Assembly (NCBI RefSeq): GCF_020921035.1
Contig: NC_063152.1
Span: 31,185,903-31,249,902 of the forward strand
Direction: 5' to 3'
Origin: Rhodamnia argentea
Taxonomy: Eukaryota; Streptophyta; Magnoliopsida; Myrtales; Myrtaceae
Length of the DNA: 64,000 nucleotides
Positions 10,812 to 22,700 of the stretch are shown here, piece by piece. Numbering within the stretch: the stretch's first letter is position 1; every line of letters starts with the position of its first letter. The notes beneath the pieces were generated by a model. It was not told where the DNA came from. It saw nothing but the letters and a program-made list of their open reading frames with translations, and made no database searches. The position numbers were made by a program, and so were the translations under genes.

Positions 10812-13800
10812 GGTCCGTGGGTTAGGTTGCACACGTCCGATCGATGGGGAGATGCTTGACATGGATTGTTATGGTTCTCAGAGAGGGGATCCCGGCGTTC
10901 TTGAGATTTTGGTCGTTTCAGTTGCTTTCGGCTTTCTCGATATGGTGAATTCGATTTCGTTGCTGTGGCAGGTCTAGCTAGCTATTTTACTCTATTTCAT
11001 GCCCTGATTATTGTGTACTCGACTCACCGGGGATCTTTTGACCTCGAGACGCTTGATGGAGGTCATTTCTCAGGTGCATCACAATAAAATTGTTCACACT
11101 TCTCTTTCATGAATGGCTCCCACCATGTTAGGTGCTTAAAGATAAGCTGTAAACTAGCGGCTCTGGCTCAGGCATGACTCCATAAATTAACTGTCTTGGG
11201 AGTTATGATTCGTAACTTTTTTTCTTTGCTCAGGGTGATTATGTATTTCTATGCTTTTTACTTATTCTCAAAGTACGAAAAAAATTAAAAATCATACATT
11301 TTGAGTATTAAAAAATGTACAAAAAAAAATTTAAAAATCATACATCTTAAGGAGAAAATATTGACCAAGGAAAGGGGATCTCGTGGAGTGATGTCTTCCT
11401 CTGTAAAATTAGTTGGTTGATGGATGAACATCGGATGTTGTCTTCATGTGACATTGCGGAGAAAACCCCGTAGGGATTCCTCCAGATTGACATAAAAAAA
11501 TCGTGCATTTCTAATAAATGTTCTTTTTCGGGTCAAAGCATTTCTAATAAATTAACCAGAGGAAATGGCGCGTGAATTGGCATTTCTAATGAATTAAATT
11601 CGGTTGTAATTTATGTTTTCGTAAGTTCTTACTGGTTTCACTATTGTTCTACGAACTCTCCCCTCAACTATTCTAATAGATGCTATAGCCCCAAAAAAGG
11701 GGCGATAGCGGAACCGGAAATCGGATCGGAATGACCGTTTCTCGGGCGGTCCAATGAAACCGGTGAATTATTAGAAGGGGTGACCGACACCGACTTAATT
11801 CTAATATATTGATTAAAAATTAGTTTTACATTTAAGAAATAAAAATGTAACGGGGTAGATCATTACACTTACATTTAAGAAACAGAAAAATAAAAAAATA
11901 ATCGATTTGGTTCCTTTCCACAATCGGGGAGCTTGATCGATAATAACCGGTTTCAATTTTATGGAACCGAAAATCGAGGATGAACCGTTGGTCTGTCTTG
12001 CTCATCCCTAGGGCCGATGTAGTGATAAATATGTCGTGTGTCCATTTTGAACATTTGTTTCTAATGTAGAACAATGAGACTAGTGATGAACATTATAAGA
12101 TTCAATTGAACTTCCCCACAAGTTTGAGGATTTTCAGTGCATTTATTTGGAAATTTTAATGATGCGGCAATGGCTTACCACTTGAATGCATGATATTCAC
12201 ATATAACATCTTGAATGATTTGACTATACAATCCGTAAATATCCAATCTCTTAGAAGGAACTGGAGGCACTCGGTCATTGAAATGAATGGCAAAGTTAAA
12301 ATCACCTTATATCCGATCTCTTCGACTATACAATCTGTAACATTCTAACATTTTTAGAAGGAGATATAGGATCTATGAACGACGAAATTAATCACCTTCT
12401 ATCCTTATCTAATTACTTCTACACAATTTGTATATTCGACGCATTATATTCACACACGACATTTATCACGCATTCAATACGTAAATGATTTTTTTTATTG
12501 AAAATATCATTTCTCCTCTCCAAAATTGCCTATGCGCTACAATTACGATTTACGAGGATGGAAAACTTTTTCCCCTTAATCAAGAAATTTTGACTGTCCG
12601 AAGAATAATGTACCAAAACCCGACCCTATAGAACATTTGGCCAGCAAAGGGAAACACCTCAACATACGTGAGTTATCACCTTAAGGCTGTGTTTGAAGGT
12701 TTGAATTTTTTTCGCCGGCGTCTCTGGCCGCCTTGCGATCCCTAATGAGTAGCGTCGGGTATAGATTATTAGATTTGCATTGCAATAAATGTGTCATAAA
12801 CGGGTTAAATGAGACCATTTGGTTCGTACAATTTACGACCCGACCCAAAACCGATCCGACCAATCCCGTTTGACGGGTCTAGGCAGCATCATATGATGGT
12901 CTTTCTTATGTCCTCACCTCTAAAGCTCGCGGACATGTCATACTTCGGTTGACATGTATACCAAAGTTTGGAAATTTCGTAGAGCCCAATCGTTGCCCTG
13001 TTAATTAGAACACCATTATGTAATCTCCAATAATTTAGCCATTATGGCCCAAGGAAATTCTTGAGCCTGAAGATGAAATTGGGCCTATGAAGGCAGAATC
13101 ACTTTGGGCCTAATAAAGATGATATCTGGGCCAGCAACTTCACCATCGACGGAATCCCATGACCATGTTAATTCAATGGAGAGAGATCAATGTTGGGACC
13201 TTGATGAGATCGAACTGAATTGCAAATTATTGGGGCTGGGTGAGATTGATTGACTTTTGAGATAAGTTTACTAAAAGTCCTAAAACTTGTCATGCCTCAA
13301 TTACACTTTCGCGACAAGTTTTAGGACTCTCATTAAACTCATCCCTTGACTTTCTAATTCTTTACTTTGATTTATGCTTGTATTCACTACATGAGTTTTG
13401 TCGAGCACATAAGCACCACGATTAAGACACGAGAAACCCACGATTGTATCAGACCGTCTTTCGTTTCAACTTTTGCGATGCAGGACTGAAGAGAGCAAAA
13501 GACTGCAATTTAACCTTCAAGGTTGACATGGTTGATTCGGGGGTCTTGGAGGACTTTTAACTCAAGCATTCGAGGTCGTACATTCATATCTCACAAACGA
13601 CCCGCCAAACGTCTTAGGTTAAGGTCGCATGCAAAGGCTAAAAACCCAAACTGGGCCTCGAAATGTGATCTACGAGGTTCTAGGCAACTGGGTCTATGAG
13701 CTCGTGTCTCTAGATATGACCGGAAAAAAAAAAATTGGCAATTGGAATTGATCCACAAGAACATGTTACTTAGCCAGATAGGATGCACACATTTTCTTAA

Positions 13801-15118
13801 GCTCTAAGTCTCATGATGACTTTTTGGTAAATGGTATTTGGTGCTGGCTTGGTTTGGTGAGATGCTGATCCAAAAAGTCAACGTGAAAAGTGTGGCTTAA
13901 GTTTAGGAACGAGGATGCTTTCGCTTGGGGGAGCTTTTTTAGCGGTTAAATATCCTTTGCCCTCCTCACAAGTCTCCCTCTTTCCCAGCTCTTGCCATCT
14001 TCTCAAGTCTCTCCTCTCACAGCTCAGCCTTTCTTTGCTTCTGTCTGCCTCTTGAAAGACTTGGTTTTGGTTCTTCATCACCACTTTGCCGTCTTGACCG
14101 TCTGCAAAATCTCATTTTTGTTTGGAAGATACTCATACACATACGGCGCAGAGGAATCGAGAGATCTTAATTCATTGATCGGAAGTGAACCATCACGTTA
14201 AATGATCTTGCTCTCGAGATATACATGGAAATTATTAACGAATAGCGGTCACTTATGTATGACATAACATCAATATGTCCTATGATGTACCTTTTTCGCA
14301 TGGACAAATTTCTCGTGAGTTCGATGGTATGGTATTTGTATGCATGCTGCACATAATGACATGTTTATGAAATCTCATGCATAAAAATGCATCGATTTTC
14401 TGCTTCGTTAAGCCGTGCTATATACCGAAAAAGCCGCGTCGGTCGAAATGGCGTTTTTCACCTTTTGTTTTTTTGCCGGGAGGGCATTGAATTTTTGCAG
14501 CCCTTAATAATGCAACATGTGGATTTCCATCACAAGGTCAAACTTTAACCTCTGCGGAGCATGATGTCCGACTCGCAAGAAAAGCTCATGAAAAGGGAAA
14601 ATCGAAACGTTGAGCATGAGCTGTAGCAAGTTGGAAATAGGATCATTTAAGCTCGAATTGGATTTCTTTTTTCCTTTCGTTTCATTTGCCGGTCGAGCAA
14701 TATCGGCAAAGTTCGAGAACAATAACACATCCTACGAAAAAAAACACGAACTTTTCAGCATCGAGGTTTCTAGCACGACGTATAATTGATCGATCGAACG
14801 ATTTAGGAATTAAACAAATTCCATACAAAAACGAAAAAAAGGCTTGATAATGAATATTGAGATCTTAGAAAGGAAACTCATTTAAAACGAGATGAACGCG
14901 TAATCTACTTCTCCGGTGTCAAGCACCAAATCAGAAATTTCTCAAAATCTCCTCTCTCTCTCTCTCTCTCTCTCTAGAGGGTACTGTTGTTTAGTTTCCA
15001 TTTTGCTCAGTGTTCTTGGAATTTATTTTGATTCTCTCTCTCTTTCCAAGATTTGGTTTTGGTAACAAGACTTTCCTCTTTCTCATCAAATCCCTGATCT
15101 TGATCGCAATCCCCGCCA
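10812..15118. other. Intergenic, no gene recognised
   Basis: AT-rich sequence. A repeat of the GGTTCCGAACCGG type lies at about 11.68-12.02 kb. An imperfect tandem duplication of ~88 bp is at about 12225-12400. A weak tRNA-like segment followed by an A-run sits at about 13.53-13.74 kb. Open frames near 13.9-14.2 kb have no recognisable domain. The right end is the GAE gene promoter with a CT microsatellite. Confidence 0.5.
14952..14975. repeat. (CT)n microsatellite upstream of the epimerase gene
   Basis: About twelve CT units, followed 60 bp later by a second CT-rich patch. It lies roughly 150 bp upstream of the TATA box, the sort of pyrimidine tract common in plant promoters. Confidence 0.85.
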
Positions 15119-15124
15119 TATAAA
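15119..15124 (+). promoter_or_regulatory. TATA box with adjoining telo-box, epimerase gene promoter
   Basis: TATAAA overlaps an AAACCCTAG telo-box-like motif that ends at about 15130. The start codon is 255 bp downstream, and no ATG occurs in the leader before it. Confidence 0.55.
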
Positions 15125-15378
15125 CCCTAGGAATTCCTCGAAACAAGAACCCAGGTGTGAACAAGAGAGCTTCTTCTTCACACCCATTTCCCAGGAACCA
15201 TTGGCGCGGCCGGAAAAATCCAAACTTTTTTCACGGCGGGTGGTGGGTTTCTTCCGCCGTCGAGATCGGTCCCCGTCTCGCCCCCCCACCGAACCCTAAC
15301 CCTAGATTCTCCCCCCCACGGAGATCGGTTCGTCTGGGTGATTGTGATTTTTTTCTGGGTGGGGGCAATCATCCGTCA

Positions 15379-16689
15379 ATGTCACAGTTGAAGACGATCT
15401 CACTCTCCCACTTGGACAATGTGCCATCCTCGCCGGGTAAGTTCAAGTCCGACAAACCGTTGACCTACATCCACCGTCTGAGGTTCCACTCCTCGGTCTC
15501 CAAACTCACTCTCTGGTTAGCCCTCTTCTTGGCCCTCCTCGTGTTCTTCTTCTTCCTCTCCCCTCCCTCCCCGTCCCCGCCGCCGAGGCGGTCTCTCGGC
15601 TCGTGGGGCGGGTCGCGTTGGGAGAAGCGGATCCGGACGTCGGCCCGGGTCAGATCGCGGTCCAGTTCCACAGTCTTGGTCACTGGGGCCGCCGGGTTCG
15701 TCGGCACCCACGTCTCGCTCGCCCTCAAGCGCCGCGGGGACGGCGTCATCGGGCTCGATAATTTCAATGAGTACTATGACACCAAGCTCAAAAGGGCCAG
15801 GCAAGAGATGCTGGATCAAGCGGGGGTCTTTGTCGTTGAAGGAGATATTAATGATAGGGAGCTTCTGAATAAGCTATTCGATGTGGTGCCGTTCACCCAT
15901 GTAATGCATCTCGCAGCGCAGGCCGGGGTGCGCTATGCGATGCAGAACCCCGCATCTTATGTGCATAGCAACATCGCCGGGTTTGTGAACCTTCTGGAGG
16001 TGTGCAAATCTGCGAATCCACAGCCAGCAATCGTGTGGGCTTCTTCGAGTTCGGTCTACGGGCTCAATTCCAAGGTGCCCTTTTCGGAGAAGGACCGGAC
16101 TGATCAGCCTGCGAGTCTGTATGCTGCCTCGAAGAAGGCCGGTGAGGAAATCGCGCACACTTATAATCATATCTATGGGTTATCCATCACTGGATTGCGG
16201 TTTTTCACTGTGTATGGACCGTGGGGTAGGCCAGACATGGCATACTTCTTTTTCACCGAGGATATCTTGAAGGGGAAGGAGATTACAATATATGAAGGGT
16301 CTGATCATATTTCTGTTGCTAGAGATTTTACCTACATTGATGATATTGTGAAGGGTTGTGTGTCTGCCCTGGATTCTGCCAAGAAAAGTACTGGGAGCGG
16401 TGGTAAGAAGAAGGGGTCTGCGCAGTTCCGCATTTTCAATTTAGGGAATACATCTCCGGTGCCCGTGACTAAGCTCGTGAACATATTGGAAAAGCTTTTG
16501 AAGGTTAAGGCTAAGAAGAAGTTTTTGCCTTTGCCGAGGAACGGCGATGTGAAATTTACACACGCGAACATAAGTTTGGCTCAGCGCGATCTTGGATATA
16601 AGCCTACCACTGACTTGGAGACAGGGTTGAAGAAGTTTGTGAAGTGGTACATCCGTTACTACAAAGGGTCGAAAAGGAGTTCCTGGTGA
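15379..16689 (+). CDS. GAE: UDP-glucuronate 4-epimerase (GAE family)
   Basis: An intronless gene of 436 residues, the normal length for plant GAEs. It converts UDP-glucuronic acid to UDP-galacturonic acid, the donor for pectin synthesis. There is a short cytosolic N terminus, one membrane segment (about 43-60) and a Pro/Ser/Arg stem, giving a type II Golgi protein. The NAD-binding Rossmann motif GAAGFVG is at about 103-109. An SSS-type serine segment is at about 222-225, and the catalytic YAASK is at 248-252, as expected of short-chain dehydrogenase/epimerase enzymes. The frame is open for 74 codons upstream, but the first ATG of the leader is 15379 and the downstream protein begins as known GAEs do. 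The 5' half is markedly GC-rich. Which GAE paralogue this is cannot be decided here. Confidence 0.95.
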   Translation: MSQLKTISLSHLDNVPSSPGKFKSDKPLTYIHRLRFHSSVSKLTLWLALFLALLVFFFFLSPPSPSPPPRRSLGSWGGSRWEKRIRTSARVRSRSSSTVLVTGAAGFVGTHVSLALKRRGDGVIGLDNFNEYYDTKLKRARQEMLDQAGVFVVEGDINDRELLNKLFDVVPFTHVMHLAAQAGVRYAMQNPASYVHSNIAGFVNLLEVCKSANPQPAIVWASSSSVYGLNSKVPFSEKDRTDQPASLYAASKKAGEEIAHTYNHIYGLSITGLRFFTVYGPWGRPDMAYFFFTEDILKGKEITIYEGSDHISVARDFTYIDDIVKGCVSALDSAKKSTGSGGKKKGSAQFRIFNLGNTSPVPVTKLVNILEKLLKVKAKKKFLPLPRNGDVKFTHANISLAQRDLGYKPTTDLETGLKKFVKWYIRYYKGSKRSSW

Positions 16690-18852
16690 ACTATATATGC
16701 CATTGCTAGTTTGCAAAGATGATAATTGATCTCGACATTGACTTTGCGACCCTGTGATCCTTAAATTTGATTCTATCTACGCTCATTCGATTGTTTTCAT
16801 CATAGAAAAGGAACTGAGTCCTGTACTGTCCAGAATTCAGCAGGATGGAGCATTCTTTTGCAGGGCATCCTGAACTGTATGTGCTGGTAACTGGGAGCAT
16901 TGCATCAATTTTTCCCAAATATAGGCTCCTTTCCGCATGCTACGATTATTTTAGATCTGAAATATTGTACAGTCCATGACTGTAGAGATTACAATCATAT
17001 GTTGATCACTCGACTTTTTCTTTTCAGATGGACGGGAATAAGATTTCAATTTGCTGCTATGATTTTTTTGATTGTCTTAAAGTGCTGGAGTGTTTAATGA
17101 GGCTGCCTCTTATCACTTTTTTGTCTCATTTCACAAGATCACTTCTGTCTAGAGTGGTTTCAGTTCTTCCAGCTGAAGTTGATAATGTAGCGTGTTTGTC
17201 TTTGCTCATGTTTTTCCTGTGGCCGTTTGAGGGTTGCCAATCACCTGTTGTTACCATTAATTGAGTTCTGTTGTCGAGATGAGCAGGAAAATTTTGTAGA
17301 TCAATGAGTGACTGAAAGATTCATTATGCAGCAGGGACTCTGATCAAGTTCAGAAGCTTTTATTCAGATTTTGCAGTTTGTCAACAATCAATGCCTTGTC
17401 CAATGTGCTTTGTTAAACAAGTTGCACATTACCTACAAAAATTTACAAAAATTTTCAGAGTTACGTGGACATTATAGTTGTAATTGGTATGGTAATGGAT
17501 GTCCATCCATCCTGAGGTCTACTTTGATTGTGTTAATGTCCTGCTAGGTAGAGAAATGAAAATTGGTTCGTAGGGTTATGCTCTGGAGTTCGGACAAGAA
17601 CGTGGTTGTTTTGCGCCAGCATAATGTAGGTGCTTAGTCCATGATGGTGTGTATGAAAAGCGCTGATGAGTCGACAAGATTTTTTCTGGAATGTATTAGT
17701 TAGCCTTGTGGGGTGATTAGGCTCGACCTGTCGAGTGAATGTTCTGGTGGAGAGCCGAAAGGTGACCTTCATATTCTTTTCCTGAATGATGAGAATTGAT
17801 GAACAGGTGACATTGTTGAAGTTTCTTAGACACTGGTTGTCTGTAAATGAGCCATGCTTTGAAGTAGCAAGCGCAAGTCAATTTCATAGATGGACAGATC
17901 ACTCTCCTTCAATAATATAAAACCTTTGTACTCAGCTAAGTCCAAGTCGTTTTGAAACTAATTATTGAATCGGAGAAAAATATTGAGCATGTACAATTTA
18001 TTTCAGTTAGCTACATCAATTTATACGAACAGTCTACTCAAGAATGTGTAGTTTGAGGGAACATGAGCATTCTTTTGACACAAATGCCAAAACATCAGAG
18101 TGTTACAATGAATGTGCATCATCAGAAGCATAGCATTACAGGATGTGCAACCACAATTAGACAGAAAAGTAGCACTTATGAAAAATCCAGAATCTCCTAT
18201 CAAGCTTTTGGTCATGGAAGCCGTTCGCTTTCTAACTGCCACGTCGTGGAAGCCTGAAGATCTGCAAAGTGATGTTGAACTGGAAGGTTTGAGCTCTCTA
18301 ATACCCTGCAAGTCTGCAACAGCATAAATTCCCTGCAAGCTTCTGATCCTGCCTGATAATAACTTCCTCTGATCCTACATAAAGCAATAGTCCTTACTAG
18401 TCGTCAGTCACTACTTTCAAGTGTAGAGAACAGACCGAGCATATTATGACATTGACAAGTAGGATCGAAATGCACAAGTAGCCGCTGAACGCAACAGGCC
18501 AATTTCAAGAGTCGTGTCAAAAGTATCAAAAAGGATGACAGGCAGAATTTATTTATGCTTACAACTTCTTTTTTTTGGTTGAACATGAACAAAAATACTT
18601 GGGAAAATTTATCATAAATATGTCAAATAATGCTCCGACATTCTGGCTAGTACCTGCTTAGGTAGGAGTTCAACTTAACTTAAGCCTTTGAGCTCGACCA
18701 CATTTCTGCATCATCATCCACAGATTAGCCAGAAAGCCCTCGAAATTGAGAGAGAGAAAGTTCTGCCAGAAGGATGCAGTGTTAAATATTGATGACTCAA
18801 CTGATTCTGCGTCTACCGATATATGTGCCAAATCAATTCGGTTCATCAACGA
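16690..18852. other. Intergenic between GAE and the NYN gene; 3' UTRs
   Basis: Convergent genes end at either side. The sequence contains the presumptive 3' UTR of GAE (first few hundred bases) and of the NYN gene (right end). Short frames at 18.0-18.3 kb on both strands show no recognisable family. Confidence 0.5.
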
Positions 18853-19998
18853 TCATGAAGATAAATGAGATGCCTGAGAAGAAGCATCATCATCTGAGTC
18901 CAGATCCCACCAAGCTCTCCTATCATCTTTTTCTATAAATTCAACATCTACTCCGCCCTCACTGTCTTCAAAATCCTGGCTTTCACTCTCGTCATAATAA
19001 TCATACATTTTCCTATCCACTTCTGGGTTGTAAGTCCACTCCAGCCTCTTCAAAATGTCACGGTCTTTCCAATGGCCCATAACCGACACAGCTTCTTTCT
19101 TAGCCTTCCCCATCAGAATATCCCTCCACGAGAACCCAACATCTGCCGTTCTCTTCAAAGGTCCGTCGTTTATATCTCCCACAACAACAGTCCTAAGACA
19201 CCTCAGCTTCGCTTCCTTCAAAACATCAACAAAATCCGAATCATCTGAGACCAGGACCAAACAATCAGCCTTCCTCTTATCCATCACATCAACCATGTTA
19301 TTCCTCAATGCAACATCCGCTGCTTGAGGCCTATCTGAGACCATATTCACGAAAAACCCCGCTCGTTTCAACTCATCCGCTAAACCGTACCCGACTTTGG
19401 GGGTCAAAGCATCCCTCGCGGCACTCTTGTACTTCTCCATTTTCATCGAGTACTTAGCAACCAAGTTCACCCTCCTCTTTCCCCTCGCGGACTCTATTTG
19501 ACTCACCCTCTTCATATGTTCGCGCTCGTGGATTTGCTTGAAATGATTAACAAATTTTTCGTTTGTATAGAATTTCCTCCCACACACGCGACACAAGTAC
19601 GGCTCCACCAGCCTGATCACACCCTTATTTTCCAACTTGTTCAACACCTTCCTCTCTTTCCTCTGCTCTCTAACAACTGGAGGGATGTGGCTGAATGCGT
19701 GACGATTAGCATAAGCCACCATGTACTGGACCACACCGAACGAAGAAGCCGAAGCTCTGAGCTTGATAGCAGCATCAAATGGAGGGAACGAATTAGGGGG
19801 CTTGTTGTCTAAATCCCAAAAGATGGCCACACTATTCTTGTTACTTGATGAAGGCGATGGTTCCAAATAAGTAGCAGTGACACCGAGTGGCTCAGAGTGA
19901 CAATATCTAGCAAAGGCAGTGTACGTGTACTTGAGGGCATCGAGTTTTCCAAAATGAGCAAGACGCCAAATGCTTCGCATCTTCATATGAACAACCAT
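18853..19998 (-). CDS. NYN-domain (PIN-like) protein with an internal C2H2 zinc finger
   Basis: A single-exon gene of 381 residues from the first ATG; alternative ATGs are at 19986 and 19980. The N terminus is basic and amphipathic, compatible with organelle targeting. The NYN/PIN-like fold begins at about residue 57 with FWDLDNKPP, contributing acidic residues D62 and D64. It resumes after an insertion with ADVALRNNM (D228) and SDDSDF (D252, D253, D255). All the usual metal-binding acidic positions of NYN ribonucleases therefore appear kept. Between them sits a C2H2 finger (C136, C139, H152, H157) in a basic region. The C terminus is very acidic. NYN proteins are often RNA endonucleases or RNA-binding; the finger probably binds nucleic acid. 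The biochemical function in plants is not known to me. Confidence 0.85.
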   Translation of the reverse strand: MVVHMKMRSIWRLAHFGKLDALKYTYTAFARYCHSEPLGVTATYLEPSPSSSNKNSVAIFWDLDNKPPNSFPPFDAAIKLRASASSFGVVQYMVAYANRHAFSHIPPVVREQRKERKVLNKLENKGVIRLVEPYLCRVCGRKFYTNEKFVNHFKQIHEREHMKRVSQIESARGKRRVNLVAKYSMKMEKYKSAARDALTPKVGYGLADELKRAGFFVNMVSDRPQAADVALRNNMVDVMDKRKADCLVLVSDDSDFVDVLKEAKLRCLRTVVVGDINDGPLKRTADVGFSWRDILMGKAKKEAVSVMGHWKDRDILKRLEWTYNPEVDRKMYDYYDESESQDFEDSEGGVDVEFIEKDDRRAWWDLDSDDDASSQASHLSS

Positions 19999-20644
19999 GA
20001 CAAATAACAAGCCAAAAGACACCCACTTATGTTTCAGAAACGAAAATCTCGAATCCGCACAAAACCCAATCTTCGTAGCTTAATCGCACACAACCCTGTG
20101 CATATATGGACTCGTACCTTCACGATTCCCGAAGAAGAGACTGGGACGTTGTTTTGCTTCGAGGGCGGGGATCTAGAAATGGATTCCTATTCGATTGATT
20201 GGTAAGCTTAAATTTTACGTGAACCATGAATACACCGCTTCCACACAATCATCCCCCGCCTACTATCCTCCAATCAACAGCGAAAACCATATTGCCACCT
20301 CCTATGTTCCCGCTGAAGCATTTCATCAAACAGATGTTATGCAATCTTGAAATCACTAAGCAGACGACTTGATGTCATACGGGGCCACAGTTACATGTGC
20401 TCCCATCACCTTTGCTTCTGAAAAGAAGAAGCATAGCTCTGGATAATATCAACGATGGGTTCACTGAGGAGAAAGATGACTTCTTTTTCCCCTTTGCCTC
20501 CTCTACTGCCGAACAACGAACATAAAGCTGTCTGGCTGTCTCTGTCTCGCCGAAGAACGGAAGGCTCGTTCGACGTTTAGTTTATGGGTTCTCTTCAAGC
20601 ATTCCACTGCTCGAAACGTAACCTTCTGTGCGTATTGCGTCTCC

Positions 20645-20646
<2 letters not shown>

Positions 20647-20686
<40 letters not shown>
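20647..20686. repeat. (GA)n microsatellite, 20 units
   Basis: Uninterrupted GA dinucleotides upstream of the NYN gene (CT on its coding strand), about 650 bp from its start codon. Confidence 0.95.
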
Positions 20687-20688
<2 letters not shown>

Positions 20689-21329
20689 TGAATCCGTTCC
20701 ATCTGCGATCAAATTCAAACTCCACCCGACAAATCTCTCAAACAGGCTTGCTTGTGATCGTGACTGGGCCCAACACAGGGTCCATAATAACGAGAATCCA
20801 TCCTTAAAAAACTTGTCTTTATCTTTGAAGTTGTTCTTAACTTGGAAAAAATCATTCGATAAAATCATTTTACTGATGGGCTTTTTTCGGCTGATAGATT
20901 TCCCAAAATTAACTTTTTACTTCCATTTGTCATTTCTTCATTAAAATCCCAAATTTCATGCTGGGTCAAATTTGACTTCCGAATGTGACTTGTATAGTAG
21001 TATAGGATAGTATCACACTATATCAAATTGGACCTTCGAGTTTCATGAGTCCTGTTGTATCTAACTGAGATAGAATTTTCCGTCGTGAAACAAGAAATCA
21101 TCACGAAAATACATTTTGGTTAATCCATCTCTTATTTCACTAAACCATCTTAATTTTTTTTAATTATTGAAAACATGATGGGAATTAAAAACAAAAGTTT
21201 CGAAATTGACACTTAAGGCGCGCCCCTCTATGTTTTGGTTTTCCTATAACAAGTTTTTCCTGCCCTAGTACTTTTATACGAGTGACTAAAGATAATATTG
21301 ATTGTGTAAACAGTTATTTGGTAGTGGTG

Positions 21330-22050
21330 TGTAGAAGAATCGGGAACCGCCTGGATTGGATCGAACCGATCAAATCCGGTCGATTACTAATTCCAAGTAT
21401 GGAACCGTCTACCCGGACTACCGGACTAGACCAAGTACATCACCCGGACTTGACCGGTGCATATATATTTAATATTTTACGCTTTCAAAACCCTAATTCC
21501 TAATTCTCTCGCCTCATCTCGCTCTCGGTGGCCTACTTGCTTACTCATATACATTCTATTATTCTTTGCCTTTCTTCTTATTCCTTATGAAGTCATCTTT
21601 GTCAAGAATCTAAATTCGCTTGAGTTTGGGAGCGCAGCCTGCAATCATAATATTAATTTGAGCACTTTGATGTATAAAGAGGAAAAATATTTTTGAGATA
21701 ATACACGCAGTTTACATCAAAATATTCATGTCCAGAACCGGTACACGCACTTTATCCTAACTACTGCAAAGAAATTGAAGATATTATTATTTACCTAATC
21801 GCGGTACATATTAAATTTTGGAATTCGTTTCATTTTTCTCGGAAACTTTGTGACAAAACCTTGTAATAATTATTGTGTTATGTAGACCGGTTCCATAGAC
21901 CCACTAGGGAGCCGAACTGGTGATCCGGTTCTCGGGTGGATCCAAGAACAAGTGGGCGGTTCTTGGTTCTCATTTTGTGAAACCGATCCTTAATGGGTGG
22001 TTCTCGAAATCAAGGTTAGAATGATCCACCTTGAAACCGATCACCCTTAT
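21330..22050. repeat. Dispersed repeat rich in GGTTCC / CCGGTT motifs
   Basis: Both ends carry multiple GAACCG, CCGGTC and CGGTTC words in opposite orientation, like the ends of another segment at 11.68-12.02 kb. The interior is AT-rich with no coding potential. Probably a short non-autonomous DNA transposon family; boundaries and target duplications were not resolved. Confidence 0.35.
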
Positions 22051-22289
22051 TATTTGGGATAACTTGTCTGCAATAGTTTCAATTATAAAATGAAACGATG
22101 TTTGACATGCCTTCTATAACTGTACTATTTAAAAAAAAAAGCAGCAGCATACTACGGCTTTTGGGAAATCAATTTACTCAATTTTAAGGCGCTACAATTT
22201 TGAAAACGTGCACAACTATAGTACAATAAGTTAACGATTAGTTACAATTGTACCAAACTAGCTCGATCGGTTTAGAGGAACAATAGGGA

Positions 22290-22700
22290 TGCGTATGGTA
22301 ACGTTTCTGTTTTCAAAAATAAGTTTTTTTTCAGGAATAGTTTTTCTATTTCTCTATTGTGGGCGAGTTTTAAAGCGGCGTTTGGTAATCGTATAAAATT
22401 TCTATTTCTGGAACAAAAAAAGAACAGAAATGCAATTGGTACGGTCCTAAAAAAATAGATCGGCGATGATGAGTGGTGATCGGTAATTAGTTGCGGTAGC
22501 GGGGACTGGCGGTGGCGATGACCGGTGAGCGGTGCCGGTGATCGGCAACCGCGATCGGCGGTAGACTCGTGGTTGTAAAGACGACCATTAAGTTATATTG
22601 AGTTTGTTTTTTCCTAAAATCACATTTTTTTTTTCTCTGTTTGTTCCTAGGAACAAAGAAGCTACTTTTTTTACTTCTTATTTTTGTTCCAAATTTATTC
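22290..22700. repeat. GCGTTTGGTA-type dispersed repeat with a GC-rich core
   Basis: The left arm has GCGTATGGTAACG and GCGTTTGGTAATCG with repeated GAACA and TTTCTATTTC words. The centre (about 22490-22570) is a GGCGGTGGCGATGACCGG-like low-complexity block. The right arm has AGGAACAAAGAAG and TTTGTTCC. The arms are partly complementary (GGAACA versus TGTTCC), suggesting a foldback element. Confidence 0.35.

Noticed and set aside
15157-15378. N-terminal extension of the epimerase by 74 codons
   Set aside because: No ATG in that stretch; the open frame is due to GC-rich composition, and known GAEs begin where the 15379 ATG does.
18021-18338. 105-codon minus-strand frame downstream of the NYN gene
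   Set aside because: Also open on the plus strand, no family, and probably 3' UTR sequence.
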